57,026 nt of DNA from Peteryoungia aggregata LMG 23059 (GCF_030814435.1 NZ_JAUSUW010000020.1:1-57026), one strand, 5' to 3'; shown: positions 34,252 through 43,316, counted from the stretch's first letter. The notes: generated by a model not told the origin, from the sequence alone. Numbers and translations: made by a program.

Positions 34252-35793
34252 ATGACCCTCGCCACTCTCAAGTTTTCCGCCGAAACGGCATCGCTGATGG
34301 CAAGCTTTGGCGTCGACGCCAAGGCCCTGACCGGCGGCACGCTGTCGGTTCGCTCGCCGATCAACGGTGAGACCATCGCAGCCGTCGCCGAAATCTCTCC
34401 AGACGACACCCGCAAGGCGATCGACGCAGCCCACAAGGCCTTCCTCGAATGGCGTCTCGTGCCCGCCCCGCAGCGTGGCGAACTGATCCGCTTGCTCGGC
34501 GAGGAGCTGCGCGCGGCGAAGACCGAGCTCGGCCGCCTTGTCTCGATCGAAGTCGGCAAGATCACCTCGGAAGGCCTCGGCGAAGTCCAGGAAATGATCG
34601 ACATCTGCGATTTCGCCGTCGGCCTGTCGCGCCAGCTCTACGGCCTGACGATCGCAACCGAACGCGCCGAACACCGCATGATGGAAACCTGGCACCCCCT
34701 CGGTGTCACCGGCATCATCTCGGCATTCAACTTCCCCGTCGCCGTCTGGTCCTGGAATGCAGCGCTTGCGCTCGTCTGCGGCAACTCGACCATCTGGAAA
34801 CCCTCGGAAAAGACCCCGCTCACCGCCATCGCCACCCAGGCGATCTTCGAAAAGGCTGTGAAGCGCTACAATGCCCAGGGCGGCAAGGCGCCCGCAAACC
34901 TGTCGACGCTGCTGATCGGCGGCCGCGACATCGGCGAGATCCTCGTCGATCACCCGAAGGTTCCGCTGATCTCGGCAACCGGTTCGACCGCCATGGGCCG
35001 CGCCGTCGGCCCGCGCGTCGCCGCCCGCTTCGGCCGCTCGATCCTCGAACTCGGCGGCAACAATGCCGCGATCGTCGGCCCGACCGCCGATCTCGACCTG
35101 ACGCTGCGCGGCGTTGCTTTCTCCGCCATGGGCACCGCCGGCCAGCGCTGCACCACGCTGCGTCGTCTCTTTGTCCACGAGAGCGTTTACGACACGCTCG
35201 TGCCGCGCCTGATCAAGGCCTACGGCTCCGTCACCATCGGCAACCCGTTGGAATCCGGCAATCTGATCGGACCGCTGATCGACAAGGGCTCCTACGAGCG
35301 CATGCAGCACGCCCTGGAAGCCGCCAAGGCCAATGGCGGCAAGGTGCATGGTGGTGACCGCGTTCGCTCTGACGAAGCCGCCGACGCCTTCTACGTCCGC
35401 CCGGCCCTCGTCGAGATGCCGGACCAGTGCGGCCCGGTCGTCGAGGAAACCTTCGCGCCCATCCTCTACGTCATCAAGTATGCGAATTTCGACGACGCAC
35501 TGGCACTGAACAACGATGTGCCCCAGGGCCTCTCCTCGTCGATCTTCACCAACGACATTCGCGAGGCGGAAGCCTTCGTCTCCGACCGTGGCTCGGATTG
35601 CGGTATCGCCAACGTCAATATCGGCCCGTCGGGTGCGGAAATCGGCGGCGCCTTCGGTGGCGAAAAGGAAACCGGCGGCGGCCGCGAATCCGGCTCCGAC
35701 AGCTGGAAGGCCTATATGCGCCGCCAGACCAACACCGTGAACTACGGTCGTACCCTGCCGCTCGCCCAGGGCGTCAAGTTCGACATCGAGTGA
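34252..35793 (+). CDS. amaB: Aminoadipate-semialdehyde dehydrogenase (ALDH7, AmaB-like)
   Basis: Oxidises 2-aminoadipate 6-semialdehyde (in equilibrium with piperideine-6-carboxylate) to 2-aminoadipate with NAD(P). The 513-residue protein is a clear antiquitin (ALDH7) homologue: WHPLGVTGIISAFNFPVAVW, SATGSTAMGRAVGPRVAARF, catalytic Glu in LELGGNNAAIVGP, catalytic Cys in AGQRCTTLRRLFVHE, and the ALDH7-specific C-terminus with GPSGAEIGGAFGGEKETGGG. GGAAGGACCACC gives a strong start at 34252, although the frame is open to 34162. It follows the AmaA-like oxidase after 38 bases, in one operon, and ends at a strong hairpin. Confidence 0.92.
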   Translation: MTLATLKFSAETASLMASFGVDAKALTGGTLSVRSPINGETIAAVAEISPDDTRKAIDAAHKAFLEWRLVPAPQRGELIRLLGEELRAAKTELGRLVSIEVGKITSEGLGEVQEMIDICDFAVGLSRQLYGLTIATERAEHRMMETWHPLGVTGIISAFNFPVAVWSWNAALALVCGNSTIWKPSEKTPLTAIATQAIFEKAVKRYNAQGGKAPANLSTLLIGGRDIGEILVDHPKVPLISATGSTAMGRAVGPRVAARFGRSILELGGNNAAIVGPTADLDLTLRGVAFSAMGTAGQRCTTLRRLFVHESVYDTLVPRLIKAYGSVTIGNPLESGNLIGPLIDKGSYERMQHALEAAKANGGKVHGGDRVRSDEAADAFYVRPALVEMPDQCGPVVEETFAPILYVIKYANFDDALALNNDVPQGLSSSIFTNDIREAEAFVSDRGSDCGIANVNIGPSGAEIGGAFGGEKETGGGRESGSDSWKAYMRRQTNTVNYGRTLPLAQGVKFDIE

Positions 35794-35800
35794 TGTCTGA

Positions 35801-35832
35801 AGGACCGGCGGGCCTCCGCCGGTCCTCTTCCC
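35801..35832 (+). terminator. Terminator after amaB
   Basis: AGGACCGGCGG (35801-35811) and CCGCCGGTCCT (35816-35826) form an 11-bp perfect stem with loop GCCT, followed by CTTCCCC. Confidence 0.7.
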
Positions 35833-35916
35833 CTGCGACAAAGGTCCATGCGCGGGTCGCTGGCCTTTGGCCTTGGGATGGAGGAGACTGAAGCAGCCGT
35901 CACGTGTGAGGGATGC

Positions 35917-37458
35917 ATGCAAGTCGAGGACCAGTCAGCCGCAATCGCCTTTCTCCGGGACCCCGCCAACCACGGGATATCCGCGCAGGTCGAGGTGATC
36001 GAAACGCATATCTCCCTGATATTCCTCGCAGCCAATAAGGCCTACAAGCTGAAGCGGGCAGTCAAACTGCCTTATGCCGACTTCTCGACGATCGATCTGC
36101 GACGCCTCTATTGCGAGGCTGAAGTGACGCTCAACAGGCGCACGGCTCCGGAGATCTATTGCGGCGTTCGCGCGATCACCAGAGACGCAGGCGGCAACAT
36201 CGCGCTGGGCGGCCAAGGTGAGGCCATCGATTATGTCGTGGAGATGCATCGGTTCTCGCAGGAGATGCTGTTCGACAGGATGGCCGAGACCGGCGCATTA
36301 TCGAAATCCCTGATGGAAGATACGGCAGAGCAAATCGCGGAATTCCACGGAGAGGCCGAGATCCTTCATATCGGCAGCGGACGCGCCAACCTTGCCGCAG
36401 TCCTTGACATCAACCAAGCGGCCTTCTCGGCCGTGTCGCTCTTTTCGGCGGATGAGACAAGCAGACTGACAGCGCTCTTCCGCGAGGCTCTGAACCGCCA
36501 CGCAGCGGCACTGGACGAACGCGAACGCGCCGGCATGATCAGGCATTGCCACGGCGATCTGCACCTCCACAACATCTTCCTCGGTCCCGAAGGACCGCGC
36601 ATGTTCGACTGCATCGATTTCAACGACCACCTGGCGACATCGGACATCCTCTACGACCTCGCCTTTCTGCTGATGGACCTTTGGCACAGAGCGCTGCCGG
36701 ACTTCGCCAGCACCGTCGTCAATCGTTATCTCGACCGGACAGGCGACGATGGCGGTTACGGGATCATGCCCTTTTTGCTGGCGCTCAGGGCCGCAATCCG
36801 CGCCCATGTTGGAGCAACGCAGCTGCGCGATCTGGGGGACCAGTCCGGCCATGCCGCAGAGGACGCAAGGTCGTATCGGGACCTGGCAATCGAGCTGCTG
36901 CAGCAGAAGGCGCCTATACTGGTCGCAATCGGTGGGCTCAGCGGATCGGGAAAGTCGACACTCGCCGAAGCGATTGCACCACGCATCGGCCTTGCCCCCG
37001 GCGCCCGCCTGCTCGAAAGCGATCGCCTGCGCCGCGCCATGCTCGGCCATCCCCGGGGTCGACACATGCCAGCGGAGGCCTACAGCCAGGAGATCTCCGA
37101 AAGGGTCTATGCCGCGCTCGCCGAAAAGGCGGACATTGTCATCCGATCCGGAGGATGCGTCGTCGCAAACGCGGTCTTTGCCAACGAGCAGGAAAGGGCA
37201 GCGATCGAAGACGTCGCGCGCCGGAACGGGGTCGGTTTCCTGGGCCTCTGGCTCGATGCCGATCCAGCTGTCCTGCGGTCCCGTGTCAAGGCGAGGCCAG
37301 TGCTCGATTCCGATGCAACGGTGCAGGTTCTCGACAAGCAGCTGGCACGCGAGATCGGCCCGATCGACTGGCGTCGCATCGATGCAAGTCGTCCCGCCTC
37401 CATTGTCGCGGAAGAAGCACTCGGCCTTGCAACGATCGTTGCCGTCAGCGGATGTTGA
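35917..37458 (+). CDS. APH-like kinase fused to P-loop (gluconate-kinase-like) domain
   Basis: This 513-residue two-domain protein has an APH/COG2187 kinase-like region (about 1-320), with the catalytic loop RHCHGDLHLHNIFLGPEG and MFDCIDFNDHLATSDILYD. The C-terminal P-loop domain (about 335-500) has Walker A GGLSGSGKST and LLESDRLRRAML. The family occurs widely in proteobacteria, its substrate is unknown, and both halves look intact. The start is uncertain: ATG 35917 is chosen because of GAGGG just before it, but in-frame ATGs at 35848 and 35878 exist. It comes after the amaB terminator, so it probably has its own promoter, and its 3' end overlaps that of tonB by 14 bases. Confidence 0.82.
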   Translation: MQVEDQSAAIAFLRDPANHGISAQVEVIETHISLIFLAANKAYKLKRAVKLPYADFSTIDLRRLYCEAEVTLNRRTAPEIYCGVRAITRDAGGNIALGGQGEAIDYVVEMHRFSQEMLFDRMAETGALSKSLMEDTAEQIAEFHGEAEILHIGSGRANLAAVLDINQAAFSAVSLFSADETSRLTALFREALNRHAAALDERERAGMIRHCHGDLHLHNIFLGPEGPRMFDCIDFNDHLATSDILYDLAFLLMDLWHRALPDFASTVVNRYLDRTGDDGGYGIMPFLLALRAAIRAHVGATQLRDLGDQSGHAAEDARSYRDLAIELLQQKAPILVAIGGLSGSGKSTLAEAIAPRIGLAPGARLLESDRLRRAMLGHPRGRHMPAEAYSQEISERVYAALAEKADIVIRSGGCVVANAVFANEQERAAIEDVARRNGVGFLGLWLDADPAVLRSRVKARPVLDSDATVQVLDKQLAREIGPIDWRRIDASRPASIVAEEALGLATIVAVSGC

Positions 37459-38371
37459 ACTTCACCGGAGCCGTGATTGTCTTGTTGACACCCGGAGGCG
37501 GCGGGGGGACCGGAGACGCAGCTCGAACCATGTCGAGCACGGCATTGTCCAGTGTCGGGTAACCCGAGGAACGCGACAGGGAGACCGCCAGCACATTGCC
37601 GGAATCGTCGATCCGGAAGCGGACATAGACCGTGCCCTCTTCGCGATTGCTACGCGACTCGCTGGGATAACGTTTGCGCCGCTCGAGATGCGACATCAGC
37701 CGCGACTGCCACTTGGCGGGAGACGCATTGCGACCTGCGCCGCTGGCCGTGGCCGCCGCAGCATTCCGGGTCGAGGGTGCCACCTCGGCCTTCGCCGTCC
37801 GCGCTGACTGCGAGGCCGGTGGCTGAACCTGCTCCTTCTTCACCACCTTCTTCGGTGCCGGTTCCTTCTTCTTCTCGACGACCGGCTTCGGCACGGGCGG
37901 CCGCATCATCGGGATCGGAACCTCGACATTTTCCAGCTCCGCCATCACAAGCTGCTCGATGGGATCGATTTCGGGGATTGGCTCCGGCAGGGGTTCCGGC
38001 TCGATGAGTGGCGGCGGCTCGGGCAGAGCCTCGGCGACCTCCGGCTCGGGTTCCGGCGGCGGGGGCTCCGGCAGGGGTTGCTCCACCGGTTCCTGGACAG
38101 GCTCCGGTACCGGTTCGCTGGTTGCCGTCTTTACCTCTTCGGCATCCACCTGCTCGTTCGAGATCTCAGTCTCGTCAGTAATGACGGCTTCCGCCTCCGG
38201 GGCGAGCTCGATCATGATGGCCGGCGGCGGTCCGCTGTCAGCAAGGACCATCTCCGGTTCGCGCAGAAGCACCGCCACGGCACCTGCGTGGGCCGCCGCG
38301 ATGAGAACGCCGGCTGCGGTCCACAACAGCCCCTCGCCGATGGCGCGCTTCGTGGAGCGGGGCTCGATCAT
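37445..38371 (-). CDS. tonB: TonB energy transducer
   Basis: TonB spans the periplasm and carries energy from ExbB-ExbD to outer-membrane receptors for siderophores, haem or B12. The 308-residue protein has one N-terminal membrane helix (about 13-35), a long Pro/Glu-rich spacer (about 50-180) with many PEP and PPPP repeats, a Lys-rich patch (KKKEPAPKKVVKKE), and a C-terminal TonB domain with KRYPSES and VYVRFRIDDSGNVLAVSLSR. A run of five prolines near the C-terminus (SPVPPPPPGV) and others in the spacer make it a likely EF-P client. It overlaps exbD by 4 bases. Confidence 0.93.
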   Translation of the reverse strand: MIEPRSTKRAIGEGLLWTAAGVLIAAAHAGAVAVLLREPEMVLADSGPPPAIMIELAPEAEAVITDETEISNEQVDAEEVKTATSEPVPEPVQEPVEQPLPEPPPPEPEPEVAEALPEPPPLIEPEPLPEPIPEIDPIEQLVMAELENVEVPIPMMRPPVPKPVVEKKKEPAPKKVVKKEQVQPPASQSARTAKAEVAPSTRNAAAATASGAGRNASPAKWQSRLMSHLERRKRYPSESRSNREEGTVYVRFRIDDSGNVLAVSLSRSSGYPTLDNAVLDMVRAASPVPPPPPGVNKTITAPVKFNIR

Positions 38372-38841
38372 GGCGCAGGCTCCATCGGCGTAGCCGCTGG
38401 AACTGGCGCTGGCGCTGCCGGCAGGCTTTCCAGACCAACGAGCGCAATCTTCAGGTAACCTGCATCGCGCAACAGGTTCATGATCTCCATGAACTGGCCA
38501 TAGTCGACGGTCTTGTCGGCACGCAGGAAGATCCGCGCATCCTTGTTGCCATCAGTCATCCGGTCGAGCGATGTTCCGAGCGCCTCGCGGGCAACGGTAT
38601 CGTTGCCGAGCGAAAGGCTCATGTCTTCCTTCAGCGTGACGTAGACCGGTTCATCCGGACGCTCAGCGGGTTTTGCGGTCGAAGCCGGCAGGTCGACGTT
38701 GACATCAACCGTCGAGAGCGGAGCCGCGACCATGAAGATGATCAGCAGGACCAGCATGACATCGATGAAGGGCGTTACGTTGATCTCGTGGTTCTCGACC
38801 AGATCGTCGCCGGAGCTGTTTTCGCGGATGCCGCCAGCCAT
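38368..38841 (-). CDS. exbD: ExbD, TonB-system proton channel subunit
   Basis: This 157-residue inner-membrane protein has one N-terminal helix, HEINVTPFIDVMLVLLIIFM, containing the Asp essential for proton flow. A periplasmic domain follows (VYVTLKEDMSLSLGNDTV; IFLRADKTVDYGQFMEIMNL). With ExbB it forms the motor that energises TonB. It starts 4 bases after exbB ends and overlaps tonB (ATGA). The C-terminus is a short Ala/Pro tail. Confidence 0.95.
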   Translation of the reverse strand: MAGGIRENSSGDDLVENHEINVTPFIDVMLVLLIIFMVAAPLSTVDVNVDLPASTAKPAERPDEPVYVTLKEDMSLSLGNDTVAREALGTSLDRMTDGNKDARIFLRADKTVDYGQFMEIMNLLRDAGYLKIALVGLESLPAAPAPVPAATPMEPAP

Positions 38842-38845
38842 CTGT

Positions 38846-40024
38846 TTACTCCGCCGCCATCGTCATGGGCTTGGTCGCCTGAGCGATCCGGGCACTCTTG
38901 CGGAAGTCGAGATCCCGGCTCACCAGCCGCTCGATACCAGCACCGGCATCGGCCAGCAGCTGGCGGTAACCGGTCACGGACCGGGCGAAGACGTTGTAGA
39001 TGATGACCGCAGGAATGGCTGCGACGAGACCGATTGCGGTTGCCAGCAGCGCTTCGGCAATTCCCGGCGCGACGACGGCAAGATTGGTCGTCTGGGTCTC
39101 GGCTATACCGATGAAGGAATTCATGATGCCCCAGACAGTGCCGAACAGGCCGACGAATGGCGCCGTTGACCCGATGCTTGCGAGAACGCCGGTGCCGTTC
39201 GACATCTTGCGCCCGGCCCCGGCTTCGATCCGTGCCAATGCCGAGGCCACACGTTCCTTGACCCCGTCACCGCCGACCTGATCGATCGCGGCATCGGACA
39301 GGCGCATTTCGTGCTGGGCGGCCCGTACCATGCCGGCAACCACGCCACCCCTCTTCTCCAGCGCCTGCAGGGCATCCTGCAACTGACGGGCTTGGGTGAC
39401 GGCCTTGAGCCCGCGCAGGGCCCGGGAGCGCGCCCCAAAGAGCTGAAGCGACTTGGCCAACCACACCGTCCATGTCAGCACGGAGGCAAGCGCAAGCGAG
39501 ATCATCACCGACTTGACCACCCAGTCGGCCGCCATGAACATGCCCTCAGGCGACAGATCATGCGCAATGCCCTTCTCGGCAATGTCTTCTGACGGCTCGG
39601 CAGTGCCGGACACCGGCACAGACGGCACAGCCGCATCCACCGCAGGCTCGACTGCGGCCTCATTGGCCAAGGGTTCAGTCGGCGGCGTTGCGGAAGGCTG
39701 CGGCACCTGCGCGACGCCGGACGAAACTGCTTGTGTGTCACGCACCACGGGAGGCGTTTGCGATGATGTCGCGGCTGCGGCCGGCGCAACAGGAAGCGCC
39801 GATGCCGAAGGCGCTTGCTCCCCCATTGCTTCTGCGGGAATGGCAGGGCTGCCAGCCGTTGGCGCCGGGGCGGCGGGAGACACAGCCACAGGCGCAGCTG
39901 CAGCGTTCTGCGGCAGGGTTATCTGTTGCTCCGCCTGTTGCGCATGGGCGACAGGGACGCATAGAAGAACGGAAAGGAGAAGTCCAAATCGCTTCAGCGA
40001 AGGCCCCGAATGAATGAGCGGCAT
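38846..40024 (-). CDS. exbB: ExbB, TonB-system motor subunit with long N-terminal extension
   Basis: This 392-residue protein has a signal peptide (VPVAHAQQAEQ, cleavage near residue 28) and an Ala/Pro-rich periplasmic stretch of about 130 residues. Then comes the conserved ExbB core with three membrane helices: VVKSVMISLALASVLTWTVW, LASIGSTAPFVGLFGTVWGI, then GIAEALLATAIGLVAAIPAV. The extension is typical of rhizobial ExbB, longer than the E. coli protein. AAGGAGCTCCC precedes ATG 40024. A TTGTCA / TATAAG pair upstream (about 40092-40120 on the minus strand) may be the promoter. No certain iron-responsive box was recognised. Confidence 0.93.
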   Translation of the reverse strand: MPLIHSGPSLKRFGLLLSVLLCVPVAHAQQAEQQITLPQNAAAAPVAVSPAAPAPTAGSPAIPAEAMGEQAPSASALPVAPAAAATSSQTPPVVRDTQAVSSGVAQVPQPSATPPTEPLANEAAVEPAVDAAVPSVPVSGTAEPSEDIAEKGIAHDLSPEGMFMAADWVVKSVMISLALASVLTWTVWLAKSLQLFGARSRALRGLKAVTQARQLQDALQALEKRGGVVAGMVRAAQHEMRLSDAAIDQVGGDGVKERVASALARIEAGAGRKMSNGTGVLASIGSTAPFVGLFGTVWGIMNSFIGIAETQTTNLAVVAPGIAEALLATAIGLVAAIPAVIIYNVFARSVTGYRQLLADAGAGIERLVSRDLDFRKSARIAQATKPMTMAAE

Positions 40025-40124
40025 TGGGAGCTCCTTTTATAGACTGGTGATCAAATTGCGGACGCCACGGTCGCGCCCTTACGCTGCCTTCCCTTATAAA
40101 ACTTGATTAATGGTGACAAGTAAT

Positions 40125-40146
40125 AAAACAACCGAGAGGTTGTTTT
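40125..40146 (-). terminator. Terminator after PfkB gene
   Basis: AAAACAACC (40125-40133) and GGTTGTTTT (40138-40146) around GAGA give a 9-bp stem ending in T on the minus strand, 20 bases after the kinase stop. Confidence 0.75.
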
Positions 40147-40165
40147 CCAGAATCTGTGATCACGC

Positions 40166-41104
40166 TCAGCGGAGACTGATGTCCTGCGCTTCTCGTTCGA
40201 AGAGCTCGAACACGTCATGCCTGCGGCAGAGTTCGGTTCCGGCCGTCATGACAGTCGCGGCTCCTGCCGCCTGACCGAAGCGGAAGGCCTCTGCGATATC
40301 ATGCCCTTTAGCCAGGGACCAGATCATGCCGGCCACGAAGCTGTCTCCAGCACCTGTCGCCGAATTCACGGGCACATCGATGGCCGGCAATCGGATGATC
40401 CGGTCCGCCGAAGCCAGAACGGCACCATCCGCACCGAGGGTCACCGCGATGTGCTGTGCGGCACCTGTCCTCACATGCGCCTGTGCTGCTGCACCGACCT
40501 CGTCATGTGCGAGCTTGCGTCCGAGGAAGGTTTCGAACTCGCCAAGGCTCGGCTTGACGAGAAACATTCGCGATCGCGCCAGGGCCTCCGAAAGCGGCTG
40601 CCCCGATGTGTCGAGGACAAAGTGCGCGCCTTTCGAAGCCACGATATCCGCGAGTCGCACATAGGTGTCGTCAGCGATGCCGCGCGGCAGACTGCCGCTC
40701 GCCACCACGTAATCCGCATCACTCGCAGCGACAGCCTCGAACACGGGTGCCAATTCGGCCTCGGTTACCAATGGCCCCTCAGGCACGAAGCGATACTCGA
40801 CATTGCTGGATGTTTCGTGCACCGCAAAGGCGACCCGTACCGGATCGTGAATCCTGAACGGATGTGTGGCGATCGGCAGCGGCTTCAGCATCGCTTCCAG
40901 CAATTCGCCCGTGGCACCGCCCGACAGGAACATCAGGTCGCAGGTGCCGCCAAGCGTGGCAATGACACGCGCCACGTTGATGCCACCACCACCCGGGAAC
41001 TGCTGCTGATTGTAGGTCCGGGTCTTGTGTGTATGGCGCACCACGTCCGCATCGCTGGAGATGTCGATTGCAGGATTGAGGGCGAGGCAAAGAATCTTCT
41101 TCAT
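40166..41104 (-). CDS. PfkB-family sugar-phosphate kinase (1-phosphofructokinase type)
   Basis: This 312-residue ribokinase-fold enzyme begins MKKILCLALNPAIDISSDAD, as in PfkB and FruK. It has QQFPGGGGINVARVIATLGG, VVASGSLPRGIADDTYVRLA, FLVKPSLGEFETFLGRKL and the catalytic GAGD in NSATGAGDSFVAGMIWSLAK. The likely substrate is fructose 1- or 6-phosphate; tagatose 6-phosphate is also possible. It stands alone, with no PTS genes beside it. ATG 41104 is chosen because the family begins here; the upstream extension to 41218 is Arg/Ser-rich and not protein-like. The ribosome-binding site is weak. Confidence 0.9.
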   Translation of the reverse strand: MKKILCLALNPAIDISSDADVVRHTHKTRTYNQQQFPGGGGINVARVIATLGGTCDLMFLSGGATGELLEAMLKPLPIATHPFRIHDPVRVAFAVHETSSNVEYRFVPEGPLVTEAELAPVFEAVAASDADYVVASGSLPRGIADDTYVRLADIVASKGAHFVLDTSGQPLSEALARSRMFLVKPSLGEFETFLGRKLAHDEVGAAAQAHVRTGAAQHIAVTLGADGAVLASADRIIRLPAIDVPVNSATGAGDSFVAGMIWSLAKGHDIAEAFRFGQAAGAATVMTAGTELCRRHDVFELFEREAQDISLR

Positions 41105-41337
41105 GGATGAACTACCTGACAATGATCGGAGACAAGACTGCAACAACGTCGTGAAGGATCTAAGACGGTCGTGCACGGGACCGCAAGCGGGCCCAAGGAC
41201 GCATGGTCTCAACCGCACTTAGGAATCGGTGTTCCCACGTGTACCCCCAGGGGTGAACACAGAGATCACTTGATGGGGATTGTCTTTGGTGTGCGAGGCA
41301 TTACCTTCCGTTCGCATCTTTCGAGGAACTTCATCCC

Positions 41338-41958
41338 ATGTATACCGGTATCGTCCAGACCGTCGCTCCGATCAAATCCATCGTCCGTCACGATGGCTAT
41401 ACGACCTTCTTCATTGAACTGCCGGAACGGCTGATGGTTGATCTGCAAATCGGCGCCAGCGTCGCTGTGGAGGGTGTATGCCTTTCGGTTACATCGATGG
41501 AGGGCGCCACGGTGAGCTTCGACGCGATGGATGCGACTCTCGATCGAACCAATCTTGGAAGCCTCGGATCCGGCGACCATGTAAACATCGAGCGCTCTGC
41601 CAAGCCCACCGATGAAAACGGCGGCCACAACATCGCCGGCCACATTGCAACGACGGCCGAGCTGGTTGCTGCGAACATGCAAATGCCGGGTGCGTTCATC
41701 CGTTTCCGCGTCCCGGAAGAATGGGCGAAATACGTCTTCAAGCGTGGCTACCTCGCAGTGAACGGCGCCAGCCTCACCGTTGCAGAGGCCGAAGACGACA
41801 CGTTCACGATCAACCTTATTCCCGAAACCCTGCGTCAGACGACATTCCCACGCTACAAGCCGGGTGACGCCCTCAACATCGAGGTGGACCACCAGACGAT
41901 GGTCATGGTCGACGTTGTCGAACGGACTCTGGAACGGTTGATGTCGAAGCGCGCGTGA
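41338..41958 (+). CDS. ribE: Riboflavin synthase alpha chain
   Basis: Dismutates two 6,7-dimethyl-8-ribityllumazine to riboflavin. The 206-residue protein is two tandem lumazine-binding barrels: MYTGIVQTVAPIKSI with VEGVCLSVTSMEGATVSFD, and DENGGHNIAGHIATTAELVA with VNGASLTVAEAEDDTFTINL. It aligns along its whole length with the E. coli enzyme. No FMN riboswitch was found in the 233-base gap before it; only a short inverted repeat (GTGTTC 41229-41234, GAACAC 41255-41260) was seen there. The other rib genes are not in the window. Confidence 0.93.
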   Translation: MYTGIVQTVAPIKSIVRHDGYTTFFIELPERLMVDLQIGASVAVEGVCLSVTSMEGATVSFDAMDATLDRTNLGSLGSGDHVNIERSAKPTDENGGHNIAGHIATTAELVAANMQMPGAFIRFRVPEEWAKYVFKRGYLAVNGASLTVAEAEDDTFTINLIPETLRQTTFPRYKPGDALNIEVDHQTMVMVDVVERTLERLMSKRA

Positions 41959-41962
41959 AGCG

Positions 41963-42355
41963 TCAGTGGCCCCCGTGAGCGCCACGCGGCGCGACGTCAC
42001 GCATCAGTGCCACGAGCACTTGCCCATAGTCTGCCGGCTTTGAGGCACAAAGATCCTCGGGTATTCCGTTCGCCTCGATCTCCTTGACAGGCGACCCTGA
42101 GACGATGCGAAACGGAATGCCGCTGCGGCGGAGCTTCTGTATGATTGGCGTGACCGCGCCATCCCGCACTTTGAAGTCGAGGATCGCACCGGAAATATGC
42201 TCGGTATCCAGGATTTCCAGCGCATCCCTGACCGTCTCCGTGGTGATGACGTTGACACCGGCCCGTGCGACGGCATCGGCGGCATCCATCGAGATGAACA
42301 CGTCGTCCTCGACGATCAGAATGGTGTCGATCGCTAAAGCCTGTCCTGCTGGCAT
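41963..42355 (-). CDS. Single-domain response regulator
   Basis: This 130-residue CheY-like receiver has no output domain. The acidic pair is in LIVEDDVF, the phospho-acceptor is Asp60 in GAILDFKVRDG, the switch Ser is in RIVSGSPV, and the Lys is in LCASKPADYG. Stand-alone receivers of this type in rhizobia are often partnered by a distant histidine kinase; none is encoded nearby. Its 3' end lies 4 bases from ribE. The short His/Gly tail is unremarkable. Confidence 0.9.
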   Translation of the reverse strand: MPAGQALAIDTILIVEDDVFISMDAADAVARAGVNVITTETVRDALEILDTEHISGAILDFKVRDGAVTPIIQKLRRSGIPFRIVSGSPVKEIEANGIPEDLCASKPADYGQVLVALMRDVAPRGAHGGH

Positions 42356-42558
42356 CTTCTCTCTCCTTTTGCGACCACAACGATCGCCATCATGCTTTGT
42401 TCAGATTTTCTTAAATTGCCGAACAACATGGTAAACAGAGACCTAACGCGAAGAAGACCTGGGTTAGGGCAATCGCACCCGCTGCAGTCTCTCGGTCAAG
42501 CATGGAACACACATGCGAATCCCTGCGTTCAGATTCCAACAGAAAAGGGAGACACCCC

Positions 42559-42951
42559 ATGCAGATCATCGGAACGGACATCATTGCGCATCACGGGGCC
42601 AACGGCGGCTTCACTGTCGAGTTTCGCGGTGACGGCGAAGAGAGGGTATCGGTCCGTATGGCAGCAACCGAAAACGGCGACCTATCTCGGGATAACGCGC
42701 TCGAGAAGGCACAAGTCATGCTGTTGCAGGCGGCGCGCTTCGGCGTGAGCGAGATCGGCGACACGGAAATCGACGAAAACCTTCCGAGGGAACCGAGCGC
42801 TGCAGTCGAAAGCCTTAGGCAGGAGAAGCAGGACAAGCGGACCATGCAGCGGGGTGGAACGGCCTTGCAGGAAGGCCTGGAGGATACCTATCCCGCCAGC
42901 GACCCGGTGTCTGCGACCTATACGTCGACGGCCAGCGGCGACAAGACCTGA
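42559..42951 (+). CDS. Small protein with C-terminal PASDPVSAT motif
   Basis: This 130-residue hydrophilic protein has an N-terminal half (about 1-75) predicted as beta strands followed by a helix, a charged linker (ESLRQEKQDKRTMQRGGT), and the tail ALQEGLEDTYPASDPVSATY. Tails of the form LEDTYPASDPVS recur in small alphaproteobacterial proteins of unknown function, some stress-induced; this is from recall. GGGAGACACCCC precedes ATG 42559, so the longer frame from 42502 is not used. It is divergent from the response regulator. Confidence 0.7.
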   Translation: MQIIGTDIIAHHGANGGFTVEFRGDGEERVSVRMAATENGDLSRDNALEKAQVMLLQAARFGVSEIGDTEIDENLPREPSAAVESLRQEKQDKRTMQRGGTALQEGLEDTYPASDPVSATYTSTASGDKT

Positions 42952-42979
42952 AACCTCTGGCGCATCCACCGGGTCTCCA

Positions 42980-43120
42980 TCAGGCCTGAGAACCCATATT
43001 CTCATCTGCCTGTCGGTTGCCATCGTTGCGATCTTCGCCATCGGAATTGTCCGGCTTCAGATCGTCGACCGGAGCCAAGGTGCCATTGATGGCGGCATAG
43101 GCGACTGCGATACGCAACAC
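42980..43120 (-). CDS. Possible 46-residue protein, uncertain
   Basis: A GTG-initiated minus-strand frame reads MLRIAVAYAAINGTLAPVDD, then a very acidic, Asp/Asn-rich tail ending ADENMGSQA. AGGCG lies about 11 bases before the start. It may be a real small protein or a chance frame. The rest of the 387-base gap (42952-43338) holds nothing else except the hairpin at 43317-43337. Confidence 0.25.
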   Translation of the reverse strand: MLRIAVAYAAINGTLAPVDDLKPDNSDGEDRNDGNRQADENMGSQA

Positions 43121-43316
43121 CTTTCGCGCCTAAAGAAGGCGCTCGAAGGCAACCGCCATGTCCTCTTCCTGGCTGTTATCCGCCACTCGAATCCTGACGT
43201 CCCCGCCTTCGGCCCGAATCCCCCAGGAGCTTACGACCGAGGACGACCAAAAGCATGGGCAGCTGGCCGAGGAAGGCCAGACCTTCGAGCTGGAGGCGTG
43301 GTCTTTCGCCCTGTCA

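Noticed and set aside
34021..35922. 633-residue minus-strand frame
   Set aside because: Antisense to the AmaA-like gene end and amaB, with low-complexity Asp/Gly/Arg composition and no domain signature.
40025..40124. Iron-responsive (RirA or Irr) box before exbB
   Set aside because: The region was read for TGA-N9-TCA and TTTAGAA-type repeats; no match good enough to report.
41105..41337. FMN riboswitch before ribE
   Set aside because: The conserved RFN core was not found; only a short inverted repeat is present.
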